Assembly (NCBI GenBank): GCA_022071945.1
Contig: JAJVIN010000024.1
Location: 1-64,000, forward strand
Reading direction: 5' to 3'
Source of the DNA: Thermoanaerobaculia bacterium
Lineage (GTDB): Bacteria > Acidobacteriota > Thermoanaerobaculia > UBA5066
Length of the DNA: 64,000 nucleotides
Below are positions 39,763 through 47,796 of the stretch, one piece after another (position 1 is the stretch's first letter; each line of letters starts with the position of its first letter). The position numbers were made by a program, and so were the translations under genes. Below the pieces are notes generated by a model that searched no databases, had not been told where the DNA came from, and saw nothing but the letters and a program-made list of their open reading frames with translations.

Positions 39763-40380
39763 ATGAATCGCCGTAGTGCCATCAAGGCCGCCATTGTGTC
39801 GGCGGCTGCTGTTCCAATGAGTCTTTCTGCCGCGGACACCGTGACCCAGAAGCGCTGCGAAGGCGACGGGACCCCGTCGCAGTTCCTGCCGAAGAACGCG
39901 CCCGATTCGCGTCCCGAGGAGAACGACATCGCGAAATTCCCGAAGTGCCCGTATTGCGGGATGGACCGGAAGGCGTTTCACCACTCCCGGATGCTGATCC
40001 TCTATTCGAACGAGGTGCCGGATGCCACGTGTTCCCTCCACTGCGCGGCCGTCAGCCTCGCCCTGAACATCGACGCGGAACCGAAGGCGATCTGGGTCGC
40101 CGACAATGCCGAGAAAGACGAGCCGAAACCCCTCGTGGAGGCGGTGAAGGCGAGCTTCCTGATCGGGGGCAGCAGTCCGGGAGTGATGACCACCCGCGCG
40201 AAGGCCGCGTTCGGGTCCCAGGCAGCGGCCAAGGCCGCTCAGGACGCGCAGGGCGGCGACATCGGAGGTTTCGATCAGGCTCTCGAAGCAGCCTACGCGG
40301 ACATGGCAAAGGACGTGGCGAGAATCCGCAAGAACCGCGAGGAGAGGCGAAACCGGATGAAGGCCATGCCGAAAGGTTGA
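39763..40380 (+). CDS. NosL-like exported protein 1
   Basis: The 205-residue protein has a twin-arginine-like signal (MNRRSAIKAAIVSAAAVPM). The core carries FPKCPYCGMDRKAFHHSRM and ATCSLHCAAVSLALN, and WVADN, related to the NosL CxxCGM metal site. The C-terminal 60 residues form a basic helix absent from ordinary NosL. NosL binds Cu(I) and delivers it to nitrous-oxide reductase in known systems. AGGAG lies nine bases before the ATG. It is immediately followed by a second NosL-like gene. Confidence 0.75.
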   Translation: MNRRSAIKAAIVSAAAVPMSLSAADTVTQKRCEGDGTPSQFLPKNAPDSRPEENDIAKFPKCPYCGMDRKAFHHSRMLILYSNEVPDATCSLHCAAVSLALNIDAEPKAIWVADNAEKDEPKPLVEAVKASFLIGGSSPGVMTTRAKAAFGSQAAAKAAQDAQGGDIGGFDQALEAAYADMAKDVARIRKNREERRNRMKAMPKG

Positions 40381-40384
40381 TGCG

Positions 40385-40876
40385 ATGGAGAGGCGCCACT
40401 TCCTTCTGTCCGGCGTTTCCGTGGTCCTCGCCTCCTGGGCCCAGGGCGCCGATCGCCCCATCTCGAAACCGGGCCCGAAGGACGTCTGTCCGGTCTGCGG
40501 AATGCTCGTCGCCAAGTACGCGAACTGGATCGCCATCGTCGAAGACAAGGATGGAACGGCTCTCTTCTTCGACGGGCCCAAGGACATGTTGAAGTACGTG
40601 TTCAACCCGGCGAAGTACCGGCCCGGCCGGAGTGCCTCGGGCATCACGCGGATCTGGGTGACCGAGTTCTACGGCCTGACCCGGATCGACGCCCGAAAGG
40701 CGCTCTACATCTCTGGCTCGGACGTCCTGGGACCGATGGGTCACGACTTGGTCCCGCTCTCGACACGCGCTGAGGCAGAGGAGTTCCTGCGGGATCACAA
40801 GGGCCGCCGCATCTACTCGTTCGACGAGATCCCCCGCGACCTTCCCGCAAAGCTGGACGCTGGACGCTTCGAATAG
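40385..40876 (+). CDS. nosL: NosL family protein 2
   Basis: The 163-residue protein has a twin-arginine-like signal (ERRHFLLSG) and the NosL core: DVCPVCGMLVAKYANWIA, LFFDGPKDMLKYVF, WVTEFYGL and AEEFLRDHKGRRIYSFDEIP (in part). The Cys-x2-Cys-Gly-Met motif is the expected Cu(I) site. No lipobox is seen, unlike classic NosL lipoproteins. It ends the eight-gene operon; nosZ is not in the window, so the client is unknown, perhaps a cbb3 or other copper enzyme. Confidence 0.82.
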   Translation: MERRHFLLSGVSVVLASWAQGADRPISKPGPKDVCPVCGMLVAKYANWIAIVEDKDGTALFFDGPKDMLKYVFNPAKYRPGRSASGITRIWVTEFYGLTRIDARKALYISGSDVLGPMGHDLVPLSTRAEAEEFLRDHKGRRIYSFDEIPRDLPAKLDAGRFE

Positions 40877-40965
40877 GAAGCACCGAACGCCCAGCGAAGG
40901 GTCCTGTAGTGGGCCATGCCGGCCGGCCTCTGGAGCTATTGCATTATTCGTGTCTGTGGGTCCGT

Positions 40966-41107
40966 GCCTCCCCTTACGAAGGGGAGGCGGGCGCATGAGC
41001 GCCGGAGGGGTCCACGGGATACCTCGGATGGCGCGGGCTGACCAACGAGAGCCGGCGCCGACCCCTCCCGGGCCTGAGGGCCCGGCCTCCCCTTCGTAAG
41101 GGGAGGC
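40966..41107. repeat. 142-bp element bounded by exact 23-bp inverted repeats
   Basis: The 23-base sequence at 40966-40988 (core CCTCCCCTTACGAAGGGGAGG) is the exact reverse complement of 41085-41107. Each arm is itself a hairpin. Inside, GCGCCGGAGGGGTC near the left arm is partly complementary to GACCCCTCCCGGG near the right arm. The whole can fold as one long cruciform. This fits a REP/BIME- or MITE-type intergenic element. The surrounding gap 40877-41201 has no gene. Confidence 0.7.
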
Positions 41108-41140
41108 AAGCCCGGGGGATTCACCGCCGGCCAAGGCAAA

Positions 41141-41169
41141 GCCGGCCGGCCTTCGAAGGGCCGGCCGGC
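41141..41169. terminator. Palindrome between convergent genes, possible bidirectional terminator
   Basis: GCCGGCCGGCCTTCGAAGGG followed by CCGGCCGGC is an almost perfect GC palindrome between the convergent NosL and DUF2202 genes. No T-run follows on either side, so it may be a repeat element or a Rho-type pause rather than a true intrinsic terminator. Confidence 0.4.
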
Positions 41170-41201
41170 ATCACTTGCCTTCTCGAGGCCCGCGGGCCGC
41201 G

Positions 41202-41945
41202 CTATCGGCGTCCGCGTCCATTCCCGCCGCAGCCCGTCAGGAGCACATCCACCGGCTCTCCCTCGGCGTCGTAGAGGACCTGTTTCTCCATGGCGGACGC
41301 AACGATCGCCTCGTACTCGGCAGGTCCCAGGAACTGCGGGGAGTAGGTGATGCCCAGACCCGCCAGCTGTGCCACGAAGGCCCGGAGGTGGTTCCGTGAG
41401 CCCTTCGCCAGGTTCTGGCTGAGGGTGTCGATGTCCGCGTTGTCAGATTCGGACAGCATCCGCTCGACGTCGGCGATGTCGAGGTCCTCTATGGTGGCGC
41501 CCACTGTCAGGGCACTCGTCAGGCTGGCGACGCCGTTCGCGAGGAGACTGTCGTAGAGAGCCTGGAGGCGAGCGTTGGTGAACGCGCCGGGAGCCTTGCC
41601 TTCCGCCGGATCCGGGAGGGCGTACCTGTCGAGCAGGACCTTCACCGCGTCCATGTGCGCCTGTTCAGCGGCCGCGATGTTCGTGAACGTCCGCTGGCCC
41701 CACTTCGCCGCCAGAGCGATGTAGGCGTCACGGGCGAGCTTCTCCTCCTCTCGTACGAACTGGAGGCTCTCGGCTTCTGACTGGGTCAGCGGTTCGACCG
41801 GAAGCGATTCGAGATAGGCAATCAGGGCGTCGCAGGGCGCGGGCTCCGGAGGCGGGGCTGGCTTGCCCTTCCCCGCGGCGGCCAGGGGGCTTCCCACGGC
41901 AAGTGTCAGTGCCAGTGTGAGGGTACGGGTGAGAGACTTCTTCAT
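41202..41945 (-). CDS. Secreted ferritin-like DUF2202 protein
   Basis: The 247-residue protein has a signal peptide (about residues 1-24) and a four-helix ferritin-like DUF2202 domain with metal-ligand motifs REEEKLARDAY, NIAAAEQAHMDAV and NLAKGSRNHLRAF. Iron or oxygen-radical handling in the periplasm is likely by fold; the reaction is unknown. The C-terminus ends GCGGNGRGRR. The gene lies 137 bases downstream of the Gly-rich secreted protein gene on the same strand, so the two may form an operon. Confidence 0.82.
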   Translation of the reverse strand: MKKSLTRTLTLALTLAVGSPLAAAGKGKPAPPPEPAPCDALIAYLESLPVEPLTQSEAESLQFVREEEKLARDAYIALAAKWGQRTFTNIAAAEQAHMDAVKVLLDRYALPDPAEGKAPGAFTNARLQALYDSLLANGVASLTSALTVGATIEDLDIADVERMLSESDNADIDTLSQNLAKGSRNHLRAFVAQLAGLGITYSPQFLGPAEYEAIVASAMEKQVLYDAEGEPVDVLLTGCGGNGRGRR

Positions 41946-42082
41946 CTTCGTTCTCCTTCGAGATTCGTGTTGTTGGTTCGATTGTCGTCAGTGACCGGGA
42001 ATCGTCGGTCCCCGTGCCTCGGTCAGCAGATGCCAGGGACCTCGTGGCTGGACAGTCCAGAGGATCGCTGTGCGCGGCGAGA

Positions 42083-42469
42083 TCAGCGGGGGCCGTTCGA
42101 ACCGTTTCCGTTGCTGTTGCCGGTCCCGTCGCAGGTGCCGGTACCCGTTCCCGCGCCGTTGCCCGAGCCGTTTCCGTTGCCCGAGCCAGCGCCCCAGCCC
42201 GTGCCGTCCCTCGGACCGGTCCCGTCGTTCCCGGTTCCGTCGCCGGGCCCCCAGTTCTTCGCCTTGCCCTGGGCACTGCCACTCGCCTTCCCGGCGGTGC
42301 TTGCGCCGGGAGTGTAGTTGCAGCTGGAGCCGGACATGGGGCCCGCTCCCGCGCTCCCGTTCCCCGACCCCTGGCGGCGCCCCGCCGCGGCGGCCGGCAG
42401 CGCGAGCGAGCCGGTCAGGATGAGGGCGAGCGTGACGACGACGGCGCTCTTGTTGGTGTTGTTCAGCAT
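42083..42469 (-). CDS. Secreted Gly/Asn/Thr-rich small protein
   Basis: The 128-residue product starts MLNNTNKSAVVVTLALILTGSLALPAAAA, a clear signal peptide, followed by a sequence dominated by G, N, S, T and D with a repeated GDGTGNDGTGPRDGTG pattern. Two cysteines (in SSCNY and TCDGT) could pair. Asp/Gly spacing resembles calcium-binding repeats, but this is only suggestive. The ATG at 42469 has GGGAG nine bases upstream; the longer frame upstream is not needed. It precedes the DUF2202 gene. Confidence 0.7.
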   Translation of the reverse strand: MLNNTNKSAVVVTLALILTGSLALPAAAAGRRQGSGNGSAGAGPMSGSSCNYTPGASTAGKASGSAQGKAKNWGPGDGTGNDGTGPRDGTGWGAGSGNGNGSGNGAGTGTGTCDGTGNSNGNGSNGPR

Positions 42470-42790
42470 TTTCGTTTCTCCCTTCTCAATCGCCCGGATT
42501 CTCCCGGGTCGTTGGCCGGTTGGTTTCAATAGTGATGCCAGCCCGTGGAGCGATGCCTCAAAGAGTCGCGAACCCGCATTCCACGCGGCCCCGCACTCTC
42601 ACTGTAACTTCGGCACTACCAGCGAGATGACTGCAAGATTTGCAGTCTGCGGCAATAGGACCCAACAGTCGTGTCGAATGGACCCACCCTCCGCGCGACG
42701 AGACGTCTTGGCCTTGCGGCGAGGGCGGCGGAGGCCGGAGAGGGACGGGAGGGTGCTGGACGCGGAACGGCCTTCCCGTAGACTTCCGGC
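42470..42790. other. Divergent intergenic region with a strong palindrome
   Basis: These 321 bases hold no convincing gene. They separate the minus-strand Gly-rich/DUF2202 pair from the plus-strand membrane protein. The part from about 42595 to 42665 is AT-richer and holds the palindrome listed separately. Confidence 0.5.
42629..42647. promoter_or_regulatory. Perfect 19-bp palindromic site
   Basis: GACTGCAA-GAT-TTGCAGTC is a perfect eight-base inverted repeat with a three-base centre, about 160 bases from each of the divergent start codons. The form is that of a dimeric regulator's operator. The binder is unknown. Confidence 0.5.
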
Positions 42791-43912
42791 GTGGCGGCCT
42801 CTTCCGGAAACTGGCTCTTCTCCCGCCCGGTCGACCTGTGGCTCTTCGGCGGATCGGCGGGGCTTGCCATGGGCCTGCTCGTGACCGGTCACTTCACGGG
42901 TGTTCTCTATGGAGACGCTCCTCTCTGGATCTGGGCCCTCACGGTCGTCGGCGTGGACGTCGCGCACGTCTGGGCCACCGCCTACCGGACCTATCTCGAC
43001 CGGGAGGAGTTCTCCCGCAGATCGGCTCTCTACCTGGCCATTCCGGCCGGGGCCTACGCGGCGGGAGTCGTCGCCCACTCGATCTCCCCTCTGTTCTTCT
43101 GGCGCGTCCTCGCCTACATCGCCGTCTTTCACTTCGTGCGGCAGCAGTACGGCTGGGTCGTTCTCTATCGCCGGAAGAACGGGGAAACGGACGAACCACG
43201 GGCCCACCACATCCTCGACAGTCTCGTCATCTACGGATCGACCGTGGTGCCGCTCCTCTACTGGCACGCGCACCTGCCCCGCAAGTTCCATTGGTTCCTG
43301 GCGGGCGACTTCCTGACCGGTCTGTCGGAACGGTTCTTCGCCGCCGGCCTCGTCATCTATCTCGCCGCCCTGACGCTGTACGCCGCCAAGGAGTTCCGGC
43401 GGTCTCGCGCCGGCCGGAGAGTCTCCTGGGGAAAGCAACTCGTCATCGGGACGACCGCGATGACCTGGTTTTCGGGGATCGTCGTATTCGATTCGGACTA
43501 CGCCTTCACCGTCACCAACGTCCTCGTCCACGGCATTCCGTACTTCGGGATCGTCCTGGCATCGACGCGGCAGAGGGCCGCCCTCCACGCCGAACTCGGC
43601 CGGACCGCGACGGTGGCGGACCGGCTCTCGGCGACGGCCGCCGGGTTCATGATCCCCCTGCTGGCCGTCGCCTTCCTCGAGGAGTGGGGGTGGGACCGCT
43701 TCGTCTGGCATGAGAACGGGTCTCTTTTCCCCGGACCCGACATCTCCCCGGGGCCTTTCCTGCTCTCTTTGGTCGTGCCCCTGCTCGCCCTCCCGCAGGC
43801 CACCCACTACCTGCTCGACGCGTGGATCTGGAAGATCCGGCCCGAGAACCGCGAGGCGGCGGCTTCTCTCGGCCTCTCCGCAAGTCGAGAGGCCGTAACA
43901 TCGCCCCGATGA
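42791..43912 (+). CDS. Polytopic membrane protein of unknown function
   Basis: The 373-residue protein has about nine to ten membrane spans and His/Trp-rich loops: VAHVWATAYRTYLDREEF, HFVRQQYGWVVLYRRK, YWHAHLPRKFHW, NVLVHGIPYFGIV and QATHYLLDAWIWK. The repeated histidines within spans could bind metal or haem, but no known family is recognised. It starts at a GTG. Its stop overlaps the ATG of the SAM decarboxylase gene (ATGA), so the two are coupled. Confidence 0.7.
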   Translation: MAASSGNWLFSRPVDLWLFGGSAGLAMGLLVTGHFTGVLYGDAPLWIWALTVVGVDVAHVWATAYRTYLDREEFSRRSALYLAIPAGAYAAGVVAHSISPLFFWRVLAYIAVFHFVRQQYGWVVLYRRKNGETDEPRAHHILDSLVIYGSTVVPLLYWHAHLPRKFHWFLAGDFLTGLSERFFAAGLVIYLAALTLYAAKEFRRSRAGRRVSWGKQLVIGTTAMTWFSGIVVFDSDYAFTVTNVLVHGIPYFGIVLASTRQRAALHAELGRTATVADRLSATAAGFMIPLLAVAFLEEWGWDRFVWHENGSLFPGPDISPGPFLLSLVVPLLALPQATHYLLDAWIWKIRPENREAAASLGLSASREAVTSPR

Positions 43913-44265
43913 CGGATACCCCGCTCGGCCACCACTTCCTCCTCGACATCGCGGGGGCTCCGTTCGAGGTCCTCGACGATCTCGTGGTCATCGAGACGGC
44001 GCTCGTGGAGACGGCCGGGAAGATGGGGGCGAAAGTCCTGGGGACCCACCTTCACCGGCTTCTCCCGCAAGGGATCAGCGGGATCGTGGTGATCTCCGAG
44101 TCGCACCTGACGATCCACACCTGGCCGGAACGCGGGGAAGCCGCCATCGACATCTTCTCCTGCGGCAATCCGGAGAGGGCCAGGGCCGCGCTGCCTCTCC
44201 TCGCCGAGAGGCTCCAGGCCGGCCGGAGCAAGCTCCTCGTGATCACCCGCGGGGTCGACGCATAG
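43909..44265 (+). CDS. speH: S-adenosylmethionine decarboxylase proenzyme (prokaryotic class 1B)
   Basis: The 118-residue proenzyme cleaves itself between E64 and S65 in SESHLTIHTWPE to form the pyruvoyl cofactor. H70 and C85 (FSCGNP) fit the catalytic residues of the short class 1B enzymes. It makes decarboxylated SAM for spermidine synthesis; no spermidine synthase is in the window. The start overlaps the upstream membrane-protein stop; the longer frame upstream is a shadow. Confidence 0.93.
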   Translation: MTDTPLGHHFLLDIAGAPFEVLDDLVVIETALVETAGKMGAKVLGTHLHRLLPQGISGIVVISESHLTIHTWPERGEAAIDIFSCGNPERARAALPLLAERLQAGRSKLLVITRGVDA

Positions 44266-44371
44266 TCCATTTGCTTCATCCAAAAGGAATCGTCCGCTTC
44301 TATCGCTCGCCGGGTCCATTCGCTAGCCTGTGGGAGGGGAAGGCATGCCTTCCCGACGGAGGCCAAGAGCA

Positions 44372-44869
44372 ATGCCACCAGAAGCTCCGAAGGCGGCTCC
44401 GGCACCCAAGGACAACCGCTGGAAGCTCGTCGAGGCCGCGATGCGGCGTCACGGCTACAAATCCCATGCCCTGATCGAAACCCTACACACCGCGCAGGAG
44501 GCCTATGGGTTCCTCGAGGAACCGGTCCTGCGCGCCGTCGCTCAGGGTCTGAGGGTTCCCCTCAGCAAGGTCTACGGTGTCGCCACCTTCTACAACTTCT
44601 TCTCTCTCAAACCCCAGGGTGAACACACCTGCGTCGTCTGCACCGGAACCGCCTGCTACATAAAGGGCGCGGGCGACATCATGGAAGCCATCGAAAAGAA
44701 GTTCGGGATAGAGGGGGGCGAAACGACCCCGGACGGGAAGATCTCGCTCCTCACCGCCCGCTGCTTCGGGTCCTGCGGCCTCGCCCCGGCCGCCGTCTTC
44801 GACAGCGAGGTCGCCGGCAAGCTCACGGTCGAGACGACCCTGTCTCGCCTCGAGAAGTGGAGCACTTGA
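44372..44869 (+). CDS. hoxE: HoxE, [2Fe-2S] subunit of NAD(P)-linked hydrogenase
   Basis: The 165-residue thioredoxin-like ferredoxin has the cluster ligands in [14 protein letters not shown] and [12 protein letters not shown], with [16 protein letters not shown] typical of NuoE/HoxE. HoxE is a marker of the bidirectional group 3d enzyme. The ATG at 44372 is favoured by GGAGG nine bases upstream over two earlier in-frame starts. It opens a compact hoxEFUYHW cluster. Confidence 0.9.
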   Translation: MPPEAPKAAPAPKDNRWKLVEAAMRRHGYKSHALIETLHTAQEAYGFLEEPVLRAVAQGLRVPLSKVYGVATFYNFFSLKPQGEHTCVVCTGTACYIKGAGDIMEAIEKKFGIEGGETTPDGKISLLTARCFGSCGLAPAAVFDSEVAGKLTVETTLSRLEKWST

Positions 44870-44870
44870 A

Positions 44871-46526
44871 ATGATCACTCTCGAGGACCTCACCGAAATC
44901 GCCGCCAAGGAGCAAGAAACCCGCTCCGCGGCGGACCACCACGTCCACGTCTGTGTCGCTGCCTCCTGCCTGTCGCTGAAGAGTGATCTCGTCAAGGAAT
45001 CGCTCGAGAAGGAGGTCAAGCAGAACGGCCTCGCCGGGAAGGTCGCGGTCAAGGGTGTCGGCTGCATGGGCCTTTGCATGGCCGGTCCCCTCGTGACCGT
45101 GGGCGACGGCGTCCTCTATCAGAACGTGACGCCGGAAGACGGTATCGACATCGTCAAGGGTCTGGCGGAAGGGGCTCGGCCCATCTCCCGGCTCGAGGGC
45201 GACTCCAAGGCTCCGTTCTTCACCAAGCAGGTCAAGGTCGTCCTGGAAAACTGCGGAAAGATCGACCCGGAGCGGGTCGAGGACTACATCGCGGCGGATG
45301 GCTACCGGGCCCTGCTCGAGACGCTCGAGAACAAGACTCCCGTGGACGTCTGCCACGAGATCCAGAAGAGCGGACTGAGAGGACGGGGCGGTGGCGGGTA
45401 CCCGACGGGCCTGAAATGGTCGACTGTGTTGAAGTCGACCGGGGCGAGAAAGTACGTCATCTGTAACGCCGACGAGGGCGACCCCGGAGCCTTCATGGAC
45501 CGAAGCCTCCTCGAGAGCGACCCCCACCGGGTCATCGAGGGGATGGCGATCGGCGCCTATGCCGTCGGGGCGTCCCATGGCTACCTCTACGTGCGAGCCG
45601 AGTACCCGCTGGCGGTGAAGCGGCTGAAGGCCGCCATCAAGCAGGCGGAACGCCTCGGACTCCTCGGAACGAACATCCATGGGACCCCGTTCAGCTTCAC
45701 CGTCGACGTGCGGCTGGGGGCGGGAGCCTTCGTCTGCGGCGAGGAAACGGCCCTGATCGCCTCCATCGAGGGGGGCCGCGGGACGCCGCGTCCGCGTCCA
45801 CCGTACCCGGCGGAAGAGGGACTCTGGGGATACCCGACGCTCATCAACAACGTCGAGACGTTCGCCAACATCGCGCCGATCCTGCGAAACGGCGGGGCGT
45901 GGTTCGCGAGTCTCGGCACCGCCAAGAGCAAGGGAACGAAGGTCTTCGCTCTCGCCGGCCGCGTGAGGAACACCGGCTTAATCGAGGTCCCGATGGGGAT
46001 GCCGCTGCGCGAGATCATCGAGGACATCGGAGGCGGGGTCCCCGATGGACGCACCTTCAAGGCGGTCCAGACCGGAGGGCCCTCGGGCGGCTGCATCCCA
46101 GCTCCGCTCCTCGACATGCCCGTCGACTACGAGTCGCTCGCCCAGGCGGGCTCGATGATGGGCTCGGGAGGAATGATCGTCATGGACGACTCCTCCTGCA
46201 TGCCCGACGTCGCGAAGTTCTTCATGGAGTTCTGCAGGACCGAGTCGTGCGGCAAGTGCACGCCGTGCCGCGTCGGCACCGTGCACATGCACCAGATCCT
46301 CCAGAAGATCTGCTCCGGTCGCGCCACGGAGGCTGACCTCGCGCTCCTTCTCGACCTCTGCGACGTCGTCAAGAACACGAGCCTCTGCGGCCTCGGCCAG
46401 ACCTCACCGAACCCGGTCCTCTCGACGCTCCGCTACTTCAAGGACGAGTACACGAGGCACGTGATCGACAAGAAGTGCGGGGCCTCGGTCTGCAAGATCA
46501 GGAAGGACGAGGAGGTGCACGGATGA
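44871..46526 (+). CDS. hoxF: HoxF, FMN/NAD(H)-binding diaphorase subunit
   Basis: The 551-residue protein has an N-terminal [2Fe-2S] thioredoxin-like part ([11 protein letters not shown] ... [10 protein letters not shown]). A NuoF core follows with [31 protein letters not shown], the [16 protein letters not shown] nucleotide site and the [4Fe-4S] motif [13 protein letters not shown]. It passes electrons between NAD(P)H and the iron-sulfur chain of HoxU. It begins one base after hoxE and overlaps hoxU. Confidence 0.94.
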   Translation: MITLEDLTEIAAKEQETRSAADHHVHVCVAASCLSLKSDLVKESLEKEVKQNGLAGKVAVKGVGCMGLCMAGPLVTVGDGVLYQNVTPEDGIDIVKGLAEGARPISRLEGDSKAPFFTKQVKVVLENCGKIDPERVEDYIAADGYRALLETLENKTPVDVCHEIQKSGLRGRGGGGYPTGLKWSTVLKSTGARKYVICNADEGDPGAFMDRSLLESDPHRVIEGMAIGAYAVGASHGYLYVRAEYPLAVKRLKAAIKQAERLGLLGTNIHGTPFSFTVDVRLGAGAFVCGEETALIASIEGGRGTPRPRPPYPAEEGLWGYPTLINNVETFANIAPILRNGGAWFASLGTAKSKGTKVFALAGRVRNTGLIEVPMGMPLREIIEDIGGGVPDGRTFKAVQTGGPSGGCIPAPLLDMPVDYESLAQAGSMMGSGGMIVMDDSSCMPDVAKFFMEFCRTESCGKCTPCRVGTVHMHQILQKICSGRATEADLALLLDLCDVVKNTSLCGLGQTSPNPVLSTLRYFKDEYTRHVIDKKCGASVCKIRKDEEVHG

Positions 46527-47245
46527 TCACCGGCCCTCGCATCAAGACCCTCACCATCGACGACAAGCCCGTCGGCGCCAGAGAGGACGAAACCATCCTG
46601 ACCATCGCCCGCGAGAACGGGATCCGGATCCCGACTCTGTGTCACCTCGAGGGCCTCACCCCGATCGGCGGCTGCCGCCTCTGCCTCGTCGAGGTCAAGG
46701 GAATCGCCCGCCCCGTCGCGGCGTGCGTCACCTCCGTTCAGGAGGGAATGGAGGTCACGACCGATTCTCCCCGCCTCACGCAGTACCGCAGGATGGTCCT
46801 CGAGCTCCTCTTCTCGGAGAGAAACCACGTTTGCTCCGTCTGCGTTTCGAACGGGGGATGTGATCTGCAAGACCTGGCGCAGGAGTTCGGACTGACGCAC
46901 CTGACCGTCCCCTACCAGTACCCGCGGCACAAGGTTGACGCTTCTCACCCCTGGTTCACACTCGACCACAACCGCTGCATCCTGTGCACCCGCTGCGTGA
47001 GGGTGTGCGACGAGATCGAGGGCGCCCACACGTGGGACCTCTTCGGTCGCGGCATGCAGGCACGGGTCATCACCGACCTCAACCAGCCCTGGGGCTCTTC
47101 CCAGACCTGCACCGGCTGCGGCAAGTGCGTCCACGTCTGCCCGACGGGTGCACTTTCCGAGAAGGGCAAGTCGGTGCGCGAGATGAGGAAGTCGCGTGAG
47201 TTCCTGCCCTACCTGCGTCTGATGCGCCAGGGGAGACAGGTGTGA
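46523..47245 (+). CDS. hoxU: HoxU, iron-sulfur diaphorase subunit
   Basis: The 240-residue protein resembles the N-terminus of NuoG: [2Fe-2S] ligands in [21 protein letters not shown] (in part), a HxxxCxxCxxxxxC-type cluster around [15 protein letters not shown], and two [4Fe-4S] motifs, [13 protein letters not shown] and [16 protein letters not shown]. It bridges HoxF and the hydrogenase module. The start overlaps the hoxF stop (ATGA); a strong GGAGG lies just upstream. Confidence 0.94.
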   Translation: MITGPRIKTLTIDDKPVGAREDETILTIARENGIRIPTLCHLEGLTPIGGCRLCLVEVKGIARPVAACVTSVQEGMEVTTDSPRLTQYRRMVLELLFSERNHVCSVCVSNGGCDLQDLAQEFGLTHLTVPYQYPRHKVDASHPWFTLDHNRCILCTRCVRVCDEIEGAHTWDLFGRGMQARVITDLNQPWGSSQTCTGCGKCVHVCPTGALSEKGKSVREMRKSREFLPYLRLMRQGRQV

Positions 47246-47249
47246 TGCC

Positions 47250-47786
47250 ATGAACAAGGTTCGCGTTGCCACGCTCTGGCTCGATGGCTGCTCCGGTTGC
47301 CACATGTCGCTTCTCGACATGGACGAGCGTCTGATCGCCCTGACCGAGAAGATCGAGATCGTCTACAGCCCGCTCGTCGACACGAAGGAGTTTCCACAGG
47401 GCGTCGACCTGACCGTCATCGAGGGCGGGATCAGCTCGGAGGAAGACCTGGAGAAGATCCGGACGGTCAGGGCCAATACAAAGGTGCTCCTCGCTCTCGG
47501 CGATTGCGCCATCACGGGGAACGTCCCCGCGATGCGCAATACGTTCCCGGTCAGCGAGATCTTCAAACGCGTCTACGAGGAAAACTCGGACTTCAACCAG
47601 GAGGTCAAACCGGTCCTCGTCGTCCCGGCACTTCTCCCGAAGTCCCGGCCGGTTCACGAATTCGTCGCCGTCGACGCGTATCTCCCGGGCTGTCCGCCCC
47701 CCGCGGACGCCATCTTCTTTGCTTTGTCCGAGCTTTCGGAAGGGCGGGTTCCCGAGCTCGGGTCGCTCTCCCGATTCGGGCGTTAG
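47250..47786 (+). CDS. hoxY: HoxY, small subunit of [NiFe] hydrogenase
   Basis: The 178-residue small subunit binds the proximal [4Fe-4S] cluster through DGCSGCHMS (residues 13-21), GDCAITGN and LPGCPPPAD. It lacks the C-terminal domain for medial and distal clusters and has no Tat signal, as expected for a cytoplasmic group 3d enzyme. It lies four bases after hoxU and ten bases before hoxH. Confidence 0.94.
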   Translation: MNKVRVATLWLDGCSGCHMSLLDMDERLIALTEKIEIVYSPLVDTKEFPQGVDLTVIEGGISSEEDLEKIRTVRANTKVLLALGDCAITGNVPAMRNTFPVSEIFKRVYEENSDFNQEVKPVLVVPALLPKSRPVHEFVAVDAYLPGCPPPADAIFFALSELSEGRVPELGSLSRFGR

Positions 47787-47796
47787 GACGTCAGAT

